Positions 16,602 to 25,186 of a stretch of DNA of 64,000 bases are shown one piece after another. Below the pieces are notes generated by a model. That model made no database searches. It saw nothing but the letters and a program-made list of their open reading frames with translations, and had not been told where the DNA came from. A program made the translations under genes and the position numbers. The stretch is from positions 53,447 to 117,446 of the forward strand of contig CAJUOP010000003.1 of assembly GCA_910588465.1 (NCBI GenBank). The letters run 5' to 3'. Position 1 is the first letter of the stretch; the number at the start of each line of letters is the position of its first letter. Source of the stretch: an uncultured Christensenellaceae bacterium. Its GTDB lineage: Bacteria > Bacillota > Clostridia > Christensenellales > Borkfalkiaceae.

Positions 16602-18758
16602 TTATACTTTTTTCAGATGCCACGCCCAACTGCCGAAATCGGAAAGCTTCGGCAAAAGCAAGCCCGCGTTTTGAAGCGCTTTACCGCTTGCCGTAATGTT
16701 CAGCTCCTCAATTTTGTAGAGCGCGTTCTCATCTAAGCCGCACAGATAGAGGTATTGATTGTAGTCGCATGGAATTCCCAGAATGCGTTCGCCCACAACG
16801 TATGCCTCGCTCTTATCCTTGCTGACGACCATAACGCAGAAGTAATTCTTTTCAAGCGGATTCATCAAGCGGTACAAGTCGCCTTTCAAAATCAGCTCAC
16901 TCGTGCGTTTGTAGCTTTCTATCTGCGCTTTGGTGAGCTCTTTTTCCTCTTCCGTCATCTTGGAAAGATCGAGCTCGTACCCGAACGCTCCGAGGCTCGC
17001 TACGTTCCCGCGCGTTTCAAAGGGAGTGATTCTCTGCGTTTGGTGATTGGGGCAGACGGAAACGTGACAGCTCATGGCGGACAGCGGATAGCAAACAGAA
17101 GTCCCCCACTCGATCTTTGTACGCTCGAATCCGTCGGTGTCGTCGCTCGTCCAAATCTGAGAAAAGTAATAGAGCATACCCGCGTCGAATCTTCCGCCGC
17201 CGCCTGCACAGCCTTCGAAAAATACGTTCGGGAATGCGGAAGTCAGCCGCTCTGCCAAATCATACACGCCTAAAATATAGCGGTGCATAAACTCACCCTG
17301 ACGGTGCGCAGGAAGCTGAGCCGAATACACCTCGGTAATATTACGGTTCATATCCCATTTGACGTAGGAAATTTCGTTCTCTTTCAACACCTTGGAAACG
17401 ACGCCGAAAATATAGTCTACTACATCTTTGCGCGTGAAATCCAATACAAGCTGTTGACGGCTTCTGCAAGGCTCTACCCCGTCTTTATGGATTGCCCAAT
17501 CGGGGTGCGCGCGGAACAAATCACTGTCCTCGTTCACCATCTCCGGCTCAAACCACAAGCCGAACTTCAAGCCGTTCTTCTTGCAGCGGTCGATAATCGT
17601 TTTTAACCCGCCTTTCAGCTTTTTCTCGTTCACGAACCAATCGCCAAGTCCCGACCAGTCGCTGTCGCGTTTTCCGAACCAGCCGTCGTCTAACACAAAC
17701 GTATCGATCCCGAGCTTTCCCGCTTCGTCGATGATCGGGAAGAGCTTTTCTTCATTAAAATCGAAATAAGTTGCCTCCCAGTTGTTCACTACGATCGGAC
17801 GGCGCTTATAGACGTATGCAGGATTGATTACGCGCTCGCGCAAAAAGTCGTGGATGCTCCGCGACATGCCCCCGATTCCTTCGCCCGAATAGGTGAGCAA
17901 GGCCTGCGGCGTAACGAATTCTTCTCCGCCGTTCAGCTCCCATGAAAAGCCCGTATCGCAGATGCCGCCCTGCAACGTGAGCGGACCGTTTTTGCACCAC
18001 TCTGCCGTTAAGGCAAACGAGCCGCTGTATATAAGCTGTATGCCAAAGCACTCGCCCGAATCCTCCGTGCAGCCCTCTTTGAGAATGCCCATAAAACAAT
18101 TCGTGTTATGGGAAGTACAGCCTTGAATGGATTGCAAGCGGGTAATTCCGTGCGCGATAGGCGCAATTTCGGGAATGCGCTCCTGTCCCCAAGTGCCGGC
18201 AAGACGCATCATGCGGTAATTGCCGTTTGGCAGCTGCGCGCGGAAGGAGAACGCTTTTTTAAGCATGATCGCCTCGCACCCCGTGTTGCGAATGACGGCG
18301 CTGCGGACAAGCACGTCCGAATCGTCGCAGACAGTATAATACAAATCCACCGCGATATCGGAAAAATCGTCTTTGAGGGTAATGACAAGCGTCTCGTCCC
18401 CTTGGCGCACGTGCGGCATACCCTTTACGTTCGGCGCGCCCTTTTCCACACGATAGCTTTGATAGCGCAGACGCGACATACTTGCCCCGTCTTTCCGCTC
18501 AAAAACGGCGGTCGCTTCCCTGTAATCGCCGCGCGCGTAAAAACCGTATTCGGAGAGCATTCTATCGAACGCCATGTCCATGTTCATATCGATATGCGGC
18601 GCATTGGTATCGCCGATTTCGATTAAATAATCCAAATCGGTTTCCGTAATTTTTCCGCCGTAATACAAGTGCTGTAAAAAGCCCGATTCCAGCACGTGCA
18701 TCGCATAGCTGTAATTTTTTCCCTGCAATAAAAAGGTTTTTCCGTTTGCTTTGATCAT
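16602..18758 (-). CDS. GH36 alpha-galactosidase
   Basis: 718 residues, cytoplasmic. An N-terminal beta-sandwich precedes a TIM barrel with FVLDDGWFGKRDSDWSGLGD, LKFGLWFEPEMVNEDSDL, the nucleophile Asp in SYVKWDMNR, FFEGCAGGGGRFD and the acid/base Asp in WTSDDTDGFER; a short C-terminal beta domain follows. Removes terminal alpha-galactose from raffinose-type or galactomannan oligosaccharides. Sits between GH42 and GH2 with 1- and 12-bp gaps, so it is tightly operonic. Confidence 0.93.
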   Translation of the reverse strand: MIKANGKTFLLQGKNYSYAMHVLESGFLQHLYYGGKITETDLDYLIEIGDTNAPHIDMNMDMAFDRMLSEYGFYARGDYREATAVFERKDGASMSRLRYQSYRVEKGAPNVKGMPHVRQGDETLVITLKDDFSDIAVDLYYTVCDDSDVLVRSAVIRNTGCEAIMLKKAFSFRAQLPNGNYRMMRLAGTWGQERIPEIAPIAHGITRLQSIQGCTSHNTNCFMGILKEGCTEDSGECFGIQLIYSGSFALTAEWCKNGPLTLQGGICDTGFSWELNGGEEFVTPQALLTYSGEGIGGMSRSIHDFLRERVINPAYVYKRRPIVVNNWEATYFDFNEEKLFPIIDEAGKLGIDTFVLDDGWFGKRDSDWSGLGDWFVNEKKLKGGLKTIIDRCKKNGLKFGLWFEPEMVNEDSDLFRAHPDWAIHKDGVEPCRSRQQLVLDFTRKDVVDYIFGVVSKVLKENEISYVKWDMNRNITEVYSAQLPAHRQGEFMHRYILGVYDLAERLTSAFPNVFFEGCAGGGGRFDAGMLYYFSQIWTSDDTDGFERTKIEWGTSVCYPLSAMSCHVSVCPNHQTQRITPFETRGNVASLGAFGYELDLSKMTEEEKELTKAQIESYKRTSELILKGDLYRLMNPLEKNYFCVMVVSKDKSEAYVVGERILGIPCDYNQYLYLCGLDENALYKIEELNITASGKALQNAGLLLPKLSDFGSWAWHLKKV

Positions 18759-18759
18759 A

Positions 18760-20712
18760 CTATTTACTTCCTTTTTTCAATACAAAAACTTCATAGGGCG
18801 AAACCTCGATTTTGCCCGTCAAATTTTTTCCTGTTATTAGATCGGTATATTCTCCGTCCAATACTAGATATCCGCTCTTATTTTCGATTTCCACGGCAAT
18901 CATTCCCTGCTCTTCTCCGATCCGCTCTACGAGTACAACGTTATCGCTTGCTTCCGCAATCGGCGCACGGCCCACAAGCCGCAGTAAATCGCCGTCCGAA
19001 ATAACGCTTCCCACGAGAATGATTTTTCCCTTTCCTACGTTCCGCTCGGTAATCACCGAGAGCGACGTGAACTCGCCCGCCGTATAGTGCGCAAGACTCT
19101 TCGTCCCCTCTAAGCACTCGTAAGCGTCGTAGCACATGCCGATTTTACAGCCGCCGTCGTTCGTCCACTGTGCCTTGAAAACGTCGTTTGCAACAGGCTT
19201 CTGATACTTCGTATACACCCCCGCAAGCTCTTCCAAAAAGCCGTACGGCGCGTGCGTGTAGCGGCTCACATTGCCGTCCATGATATCGCTCATCGGGCCT
19301 ACGATCCACGTGCCGCCCTGCTTTACCCATTCGGTGATACGTTCCTTAAAACCGTTTTCGTCCGCACACGCAAGGAAAGGCGATACGATTACTTCATACT
19401 CGTCGAGAGCGTGCGGCATATCAATGACGTCTACGTTATAGTGGCGCAACGCCGCGTGATATTTTTCAAGTACAGTTTGACGGTAGTCAAAATCCTTGAT
19501 GAGCGGCGCGAAGGAAAACGAATTCATCGCCGTCGCCGAATAGTGCAAAGCAATTTTGCTTTCAATTTTTGTTTCAGTTAAGAATTTTTCGCATTTTACA
19601 AATTCTTCGCCCGCCTTCTTCACTTCTTCGCTTACGCGGTAGCTTCTGCCCGCCGTGGAGTACAGCGCACCGTGCCCGATTTCATGCCCGTTCGGGTGCG
19701 TGCGAAACAGCCAGTACAAATTCATCTCCGCGCCCTTTGCGATCGGCAGCCAGGTATTCGCATAGCAAGCCCCGACGGCGCGGTATCCGCAGTCGGCATA
19801 ATTGCTCCCGTTCCAGCCGACCTGCGTCTCCGTTACCCAAAATGGTTTATCCTTTACACAACGCAGAAAATCGTATGCAAAGGCATTCGTATAGAGCCGA
19901 TCCGCCGTATCGTAATGATTGTACTGTACGACGTCTAATTTCTCGTTTACGGCATAATAGTCCAAATAATTTTGCGCCATCATATCCGTGCCGACGTTCC
20001 CGCAACCGTAGTTATGTAAGATTTGCGCCTGTTCTTCAATGAAAGATTTTATAAGCCCGCACTGATAAGCCCACCATGCCTTTTGTAAGGAAGGGTGCCG
20101 CCACTGCGCGGGGTAGGGCGGTTCGACTTCTTCAAACGAATCGTATTCAAGCGACCAGCGCGCCATGCCCCAAGCCTTATTGAGTTTTTCCGTTGTGCCA
20201 AATTTTTCTTTTAAGTACGCACGAAAACCCTTTTTACAGTTTTCGCAGAAACAACCGTCGCCGTAAGGGAAAATTTCGTTGTCGATCTGCCAACCGATGA
20301 TTCCCTTGTGCCCCGCAAATACCTTCGCCATTTGCGTGACGATTTGTTTGTTCTTCTCCCGCGCTACGGGCGACGACTTGCACACATGACAGCGTGAGGA
20401 TACGTCCGATTTGATCAAATCGGGCATAACTCTGCGCATTTCGGGGTATTTGTTCAGCATCCAACGGGGAGGCGTACAGGTGGGCGTGCACATCACGGTT
20501 GCGATTCCGTTTTCGTGCAGTTTTTCTACCACGCGTAAAAGCCAAGCAAAATCGTATTTTCCCTCTTTCGGTTCCATTTTGCCCCATGCGAATTCGCCCA
20601 CGCGCAAGCAGTTTACGCCTAACTCTTTGCAACGGGCAATGTCCTTTTCCACTTCGCTCTCATCCCACAGTTCGGGATAGTACGCCGCACCCAAATAAAT
20701 TGTTTTATCCAC
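18760..20712 (-). CDS. GH42 beta-galactosidase
   Basis: 650 residues. Start LGAAYYPELWDESEVEKDI is diagnostic for GH42. The acid/base Glu is in IGWQIDNEI, and the nucleophile in PFWVTETQVGW. A trimerisation domain follows (VDVIDMPHALDEYEVIVSPFL) and a short C-terminal beta domain. Cys residues CFCENCKK near residue 155 form the zinc-type cluster found in many GH42 enzymes. No signal peptide. Acts on beta-galactosides, possibly galactan or arabinogalactan fragments given the neighbouring GH43. Confidence 0.94.
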   Translation of the reverse strand: MDKTIYLGAAYYPELWDESEVEKDIARCKELGVNCLRVGEFAWGKMEPKEGKYDFAWLLRVVEKLHENGIATVMCTPTCTPPRWMLNKYPEMRRVMPDLIKSDVSSRCHVCKSSPVAREKNKQIVTQMAKVFAGHKGIIGWQIDNEIFPYGDGCFCENCKKGFRAYLKEKFGTTEKLNKAWGMARWSLEYDSFEEVEPPYPAQWRHPSLQKAWWAYQCGLIKSFIEEQAQILHNYGCGNVGTDMMAQNYLDYYAVNEKLDVVQYNHYDTADRLYTNAFAYDFLRCVKDKPFWVTETQVGWNGSNYADCGYRAVGACYANTWLPIAKGAEMNLYWLFRTHPNGHEIGHGALYSTAGRSYRVSEEVKKAGEEFVKCEKFLTETKIESKIALHYSATAMNSFSFAPLIKDFDYRQTVLEKYHAALRHYNVDVIDMPHALDEYEVIVSPFLACADENGFKERITEWVKQGGTWIVGPMSDIMDGNVSRYTHAPYGFLEELAGVYTKYQKPVANDVFKAQWTNDGGCKIGMCYDAYECLEGTKSLAHYTAGEFTSLSVITERNVGKGKIILVGSVISDGDLLRLVGRAPIAEASDNVVLVERIGEEQGMIAVEIENKSGYLVLDGEYTDLITGKNLTGKIEVSPYEVFVLKKGSK

Positions 20713-20740
20713 TTTTATCTCCTTCCGTTATAAACACTGC

Positions 20741-22252
20741 TCAGTTCCCGCGTAGCGTAAGCAACACCGCGGGGGCAGATTTATCGTCGGCTTTCCATAT
20801 TTTCTGAATATGTTCCGCGTCGAGTTGAAAGCTGTTGCCCTCTTCCAAAAGCGGAATCTCGACTTCGCTCCCGCCGAGCATACTTACCGCCGTAAGGCTT
20901 ACCGCTTTACCTTGGCGCCACTGAAATTCAAAACTGTCGGCAAAGCCGAAAACGGCAATCTTTTCGGGCATCTTTTTCAAAGAACAAATAATATCTCCCC
21001 CGACGTAAGCCCGCTTCCCGTTCAACGTGCGGAGAAGCACAGCGACGGAATAAGCGCCGCTTTGATTAAAAGAACAAACAACGAATGGTTTTGCACCCGT
21101 TTGTCCTGCCGAAACCTCGGGCAACGGCGCATTGCGCGATACGACTGCGGGCGCGCCCTGACGGATCGTCCGCCCGTTTATCGGTTGATACCAAAACTCG
21201 TTTTCTTGAAACGTCCACTCGTCCGTAAGAATTTCTTCGCTGACTTCCACGCTTCCGCCTGCAAACGGCGGCGCGATTCTCTGCCAGAACAGCGCGGCGT
21301 CCGCTTCCTTTAACCTGTCGCTGTCGTCCCAGTCGTCCAGTCCTTTTCCGTAAACCGAACGCATAATGCCCATCTGACAGCCCAGAGCCGCCGCAAGGTA
21401 TAATTCGTCCTCCACATTTAAGTAACCCTTCGCATACGGCAATAAATATGCGGCTCTGTCCAACGTACTCGCCACGGAAAACTGCGGCGTTACGTCGTAC
21501 GTGCGGAATACTTCGCTGAACAATACGGCTTGCTTGGAAAGTCCGCTTATCTTTTCATCGTCCTGAAATCTTCCGACCGCTCCGCGCTGCAACTGCTCGG
21601 TATCTCCATTGACGGGCGGACAGCAAATTGCCTGTTCGATCGTAAGCTCGGGATATAGCTCCCGTGCAGTATCGGTTAAAAACTTACGAAACGCATTGTC
21701 GTGTTCCAACGTTCCCCAATCCACCTTCCAATACGTTACGCCCGCCTGTTTACACCAAAGAATGCGCTCCCGCCAATATTCTTTGTCCGCTTCGGAAAAC
21801 AGCAACTTGTAATCTTTCCCGCACCTTTGCGCCGCGACCCAGATACCGAGCCCCTTCCAGCCCAAACTCTTCACGCGCTCGTTCAGCGCACGCAGCCGCT
21901 CCGCGGGGTCGCCCTCCGCAAAAGGAAAACGCTCTTCGTTTACTTCGAGCGAACCGAAGCGGTGTTTGCTTACGGAAGGATCGGTTTGATACGGCACGTC
22001 CCAGCCGTCGTCGAGCACCAGATAGAGATCCGCGCGCGCGTTGATTTGCGCCATACCGCCATTGCCGAACACCGTATGCTCGTTTATTTTATCGCGCGCG
22101 CAGTTCGCACCCTGATCGCCCGTGAATTCGGGACGCACGGCGGCACGCTTTTCTCCCGCTTCCGACGCAATAAAATTCTGCGCTAACCATGTGCAATAAT
22201 AACTTTTTTGTTCGCACTTTTGAAGTTTTGTCTTTTCCAATGCCAAACCCAT
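20741..22252 (-). CDS. Putative clan GH-D glycosidase (alpha-galactosidase/raffinose-synthase-like)
   Basis: 503 residues. The barrel phrases LYLVLDDGWDVPYQ, KGLGIWVAAQ and VTYWKVDWGTLEHD fit clan GH-D (GH27/GH36/raffinose synthase-like), with the Asp of YWKVDWG as the likely nucleophile. AICCPPVNGDTEQL and FQDDEKISG follow, the latter a candidate acid/base region. The C-terminus is a beta-sandwich. It is not close enough to GH36 to name a substrate. Same operon direction, 28 bp from GH42. Confidence 0.65.
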   Translation of the reverse strand: MGLALEKTKLQKCEQKSYYCTWLAQNFIASEAGEKRAAVRPEFTGDQGANCARDKINEHTVFGNGGMAQINARADLYLVLDDGWDVPYQTDPSVSKHRFGSLEVNEERFPFAEGDPAERLRALNERVKSLGWKGLGIWVAAQRCGKDYKLLFSEADKEYWRERILWCKQAGVTYWKVDWGTLEHDNAFRKFLTDTARELYPELTIEQAICCPPVNGDTEQLQRGAVGRFQDDEKISGLSKQAVLFSEVFRTYDVTPQFSVASTLDRAAYLLPYAKGYLNVEDELYLAAALGCQMGIMRSVYGKGLDDWDDSDRLKEADAALFWQRIAPPFAGGSVEVSEEILTDEWTFQENEFWYQPINGRTIRQGAPAVVSRNAPLPEVSAGQTGAKPFVVCSFNQSGAYSVAVLLRTLNGKRAYVGGDIICSLKKMPEKIAVFGFADSFEFQWRQGKAVSLTAVSMLGGSEVEIPLLEEGNSFQLDAEHIQKIWKADDKSAPAVLLTLRGN

Positions 22253-22259
22253 ATTATTT

Positions 22260-23666
22260 CTATTTATTTTCCATCTCTATTTTGCTCTGTGCAAGCGCAC
22301 CCATAAACACACTGTAAGTCTCTAATTTGGGATGAATTCCGTCCGACAAAAGCGTGTCCACCGTCAACGCCTGTTCGGTATCGAGGAAGGTCATCCAGGA
22401 ATACCCCTCGCACCATGCCTTCATGGCGGCGTTCGTTTCACTCACACCCGATTTATACGAGGTATCGCTCCGTTGCGTAATTGCAAAGTAGTAGATATTC
22501 GTATCGGGCAAAATGCTATGAATAAGCGTGAACATTCTCTGCAAACTCTCGGTTGCCGTTTCCGACGAATCGTGATCGTCGTAAAAATTATTCGTGCCGA
22601 GATTTACAACAAGATTCTTCGGTGCGGTTTGCCTTAAAAACGTTTCGGCATACTGTTCCCAATCGTAAGTCGTCGCACCGCTGATTCCTGCGCAAATCGC
22701 GTCTTTCTCTGCGTACGAACTGTAAAAGTTCGTCCAGAAATAGCGGACGTCGAAGAAGGAATCCCCGATAAACAGCGTCGTCTTCCTGTCGTTTCCGCTC
22801 GTATCCCACTTGTTTTTCATCTGATTGGCATAATCCGTTTTATCCTGATCGAGCTGCCATTTTTTGCCTGTTTTCGAAACGGACCTTACGGTAACGTTAT
22901 AAATCTCGGAATAACCCTCGGTCTGCGCGGTGAGCGTAAACGATCCCGCCGCAACCGCAGACAGGGTGCGCTTCGTCTTATCGAGCACTGCGATATCGGG
23001 ATTTTCCCCGTTCCACGTAATCGTTTCGCCCTCTTTGAAATAAGACACGTCGGGAAGCGGACTGGCGGGATATCCCACCCATGCGGTTACGTTGCGCACA
23101 AGCGTTACAGGGCGCACAGTTTTTACAGTAAACATAATTTCATGATACCTCGTTTTTGCGGTAATTTCAACCGTTTTATCGGGAACGATTGCCGTAATAT
23201 ATCCGTTTGAAATTTCAATATCATCCCCTTCGAACGTATAAGAAATGGGTTCGTACACGCCGGTCGGCGTGAACACTGCGTTTATTTGCACCCTCTGCCC
23301 GACGGGAAGATTTTCGATATTTTCGATCGTAAGCGTGCCGTTATCGTACCGCTCGGTAGAAGTTTTTACCGTGAACGTCGTTTCGTGGTGCTTTGTCTTT
23401 GCCGTAACGGGCACCGTCCGCCCGCCCGAAAGCGCGGTCACCTTTCCTTCCTCGATTTTGATTGCGTTGCCCTTGAATTCGTATTCGATTGCCGAAGCGT
23501 ATTCCCCGTTGGAAAACACGGCGGAAATTTCCCGAGTTTCACCGATTTTTAAATTTTCGATATCGGCAACCGTTAGCGTGCCGTAGTCTTTTTCACCGCA
23601 GGCGGCAAAACAAAGAAGACACACCGCGGATAAAAATATACCGAGTATTCGTTTCAAAAATTTCAT
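22260..23666 (-). CDS. Lipoprotein with two Big-like domains and SGNH/GDSL esterase
   Basis: 468 residues: lipobox CLLCFAACG, two Ig-like (Big-type) modules of about 80 residues each (GTLTVADIENLKIGETREIS; GTLTIENIENLPVGQRVQIN), a third shorter module, then an SGNH hydrolase domain from about residue 295. Catalytic blocks: LFIGDSFFD (Ser), AGISGAT (Gly block), VVNLGTNNFYDD (Asn), LLSDGIHP (Asp-x-x-His). Probably removes acetyl or other acyl groups from a polysaccharide at the cell surface. The first 180 residues nearly duplicate those of the next gene. Confidence 0.88.
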   Translation of the reverse strand: MKFLKRILGIFLSAVCLLCFAACGEKDYGTLTVADIENLKIGETREISAVFSNGEYASAIEYEFKGNAIKIEEGKVTALSGGRTVPVTAKTKHHETTFTVKTSTERYDNGTLTIENIENLPVGQRVQINAVFTPTGVYEPISYTFEGDDIEISNGYITAIVPDKTVEITAKTRYHEIMFTVKTVRPVTLVRNVTAWVGYPASPLPDVSYFKEGETITWNGENPDIAVLDKTKRTLSAVAAGSFTLTAQTEGYSEIYNVTVRSVSKTGKKWQLDQDKTDYANQMKNKWDTSGNDRKTTLFIGDSFFDVRYFWTNFYSSYAEKDAICAGISGATTYDWEQYAETFLRQTAPKNLVVNLGTNNFYDDHDSSETATESLQRMFTLIHSILPDTNIYYFAITQRSDTSYKSGVSETNAAMKAWCEGYSWMTFLDTEQALTVDTLLSDGIHPKLETYSVFMGALAQSKIEMENK

Positions 23667-23675
23667 AAATGCCCC

Positions 23676-25121
23676 TCAATTATTGTCGCGGCGGGCATTG
23701 TTCCAAAGCGCCTCGCCGAAGCGTTTGCCGAGCGTACGGGAATCGTTTTTATTAAAATGATATTGGTCCGTTCCGTTTACCGTGCCGTCGGCATTTACGA
23801 TGATCAAATCATCCGTCTTGACCGTATATACGTTTTCCATTTCAGAGGCGACGGCGCGCTGCATTGTTACGAACGCGGGTACCTGCGAATTATTTGCATA
23901 GGCAAACGAAGTTGCAATTTCCCCGATTACAAACGGCATACTTTCAAGACTCTCGTCGCCCGTGATTTCCTTTAAGTCGGTGCGGATATCCGTGATTAAC
24001 GCCTTCAACAGCGTTTTATAGCCGTTCGGATTGCCCAAATCCGCCTCGCCCTGCATCCACGCCATACCCTGCACACGCGGCGTATATCCGTATTCGACAA
24101 GCTGTGAATAAACGGCAGCAAAATTATCGACCAGACTCTGATAGAGTACTCCCATCGGACTTGCGGAAGCGTTCACGGTATTTCTACCCCATTGTGAACG
24201 GGGATACCAATTTCCCCAATCGTTGTTTTCGCCGCCCGTCGAATTGAAAAGACTTGTACCGCCCGCCGCCGTTTTCAAAATCATAGCGCGATTGCCTTCG
24301 GAATAATGACCGTTCAACGCTTCCGCCATACCGTATTCGGGACCGATAAACGACGCGCCTTTCCCAAGTCCCTCTTTCACTTCTGACAAAAACGGATAAG
24401 AAAGATAACTTTGCGCAGGAGTTCCGCCGTTGCGCGGCGCATTGACTTCGCCCGCATAGCTGATATTTTCGAATACGCCGCCGAGATTCCCCCCCTTGGA
24501 GGAATAGCCCGCCGCATTGCTCTGCCCCGCGATGATATAGATATCGTAATATTTTACCTCATCGGGGCAGACGGTCGACACCGTAAAGGTCACTTCGTGA
24601 TGAGCCGTTTTCGCCGTTACGGTAACCGTTTTATCGGGTATGCGCGCACGAACGTAACCGTCCGAAATCTCGATATCGTTTCCCTCAAACGTATAAGAAA
24701 TGGGCTCATACACGCCCGATGGCGTAAATACGGTGTTTATTTTTATTCTCTGCCCGACGGGAAGATTTTCGATATTCTCAATCGTAAGCGTGCCGTTGTC
24801 GTACCGTTCGGTAGAAGTTTTTACCGTGAACGTCGTTTCGTGGTGCTTTGTTTTTGCCGTAACGGGCACCGTGCGCCCGCCCGATAGCGCGGTCACCTTT
24901 CCGTCCTCTATCTTAATTGCGTTGCCCTTAAACTCGTATTCGATTTCAGCGGCGTATTCCTCGTTGGAAAACACGGCGGAAATTTCCCGCGTTTCACCGA
25001 TTTTTAAGTTTTCGATATCGGCAACCGTTAGCGTGCCGTAATCTTTTTCACCACAGGCGGCAAAACATAGAAGACACACCGCGGATAAAAATATACCGAG
25101 TATTCGTTTCAAAAATTTCAT
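23676..25121 (-). CDS. Lipoprotein with Big-like domains and sialate-O-acetylesterase-type (SASA) domain
   Basis: 481 residues. Residues 1-190 are nearly the same as those of the 22260-23666 product (same lipobox and two Big-like modules). The catalytic part then switches to an SGNH-fold SASA/CE6-like acetylesterase: DIYIIAGQSNAAGYSSKGG (Ser of GQSN), GMAWMQGEADLGN, and GTDQYHFNKNDSR with the C-terminal His. The two genes look like a duplication followed by replacement of the catalytic domain, giving two acetylesterases with the same anchor. Likely deacetylates xylan or pectin-type chains before GH attack. Confidence 0.88.
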   Translation of the reverse strand: MKFLKRILGIFLSAVCLLCFAACGEKDYGTLTVADIENLKIGETREISAVFSNEEYAAEIEYEFKGNAIKIEDGKVTALSGGRTVPVTAKTKHHETTFTVKTSTERYDNGTLTIENIENLPVGQRIKINTVFTPSGVYEPISYTFEGNDIEISDGYVRARIPDKTVTVTAKTAHHEVTFTVSTVCPDEVKYYDIYIIAGQSNAAGYSSKGGNLGGVFENISYAGEVNAPRNGGTPAQSYLSYPFLSEVKEGLGKGASFIGPEYGMAEALNGHYSEGNRAMILKTAAGGTSLFNSTGGENNDWGNWYPRSQWGRNTVNASASPMGVLYQSLVDNFAAVYSQLVEYGYTPRVQGMAWMQGEADLGNPNGYKTLLKALITDIRTDLKEITGDESLESMPFVIGEIATSFAYANNSQVPAFVTMQRAVASEMENVYTVKTDDLIIVNADGTVNGTDQYHFNKNDSRTLGKRFGEALWNNARRDNN

Positions 25122-25141
25122 AGCAAACCTCTTAAAATTTG

Positions 25142-25165
25142 CTCCCGCCGTTTTAACGGCGGGAG
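25142..25165 (-). terminator. Intra-cluster hairpin, possible partial terminator
   Basis: CTCCCGCCGTT (25142-25152) and AACGGCGGGAG (25155-25165), 2-nt loop. On the minus strand it lies after the 1080-residue gene and is followed by AGCAAATTTTAAG, a weak T-run. It may lower expression of the downstream enzymes relative to the binding proteins, or protect mRNA ends. Confidence 0.6.
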
Positions 25166-25186
25166 TGTCTGCGCCTGTATATCGGC

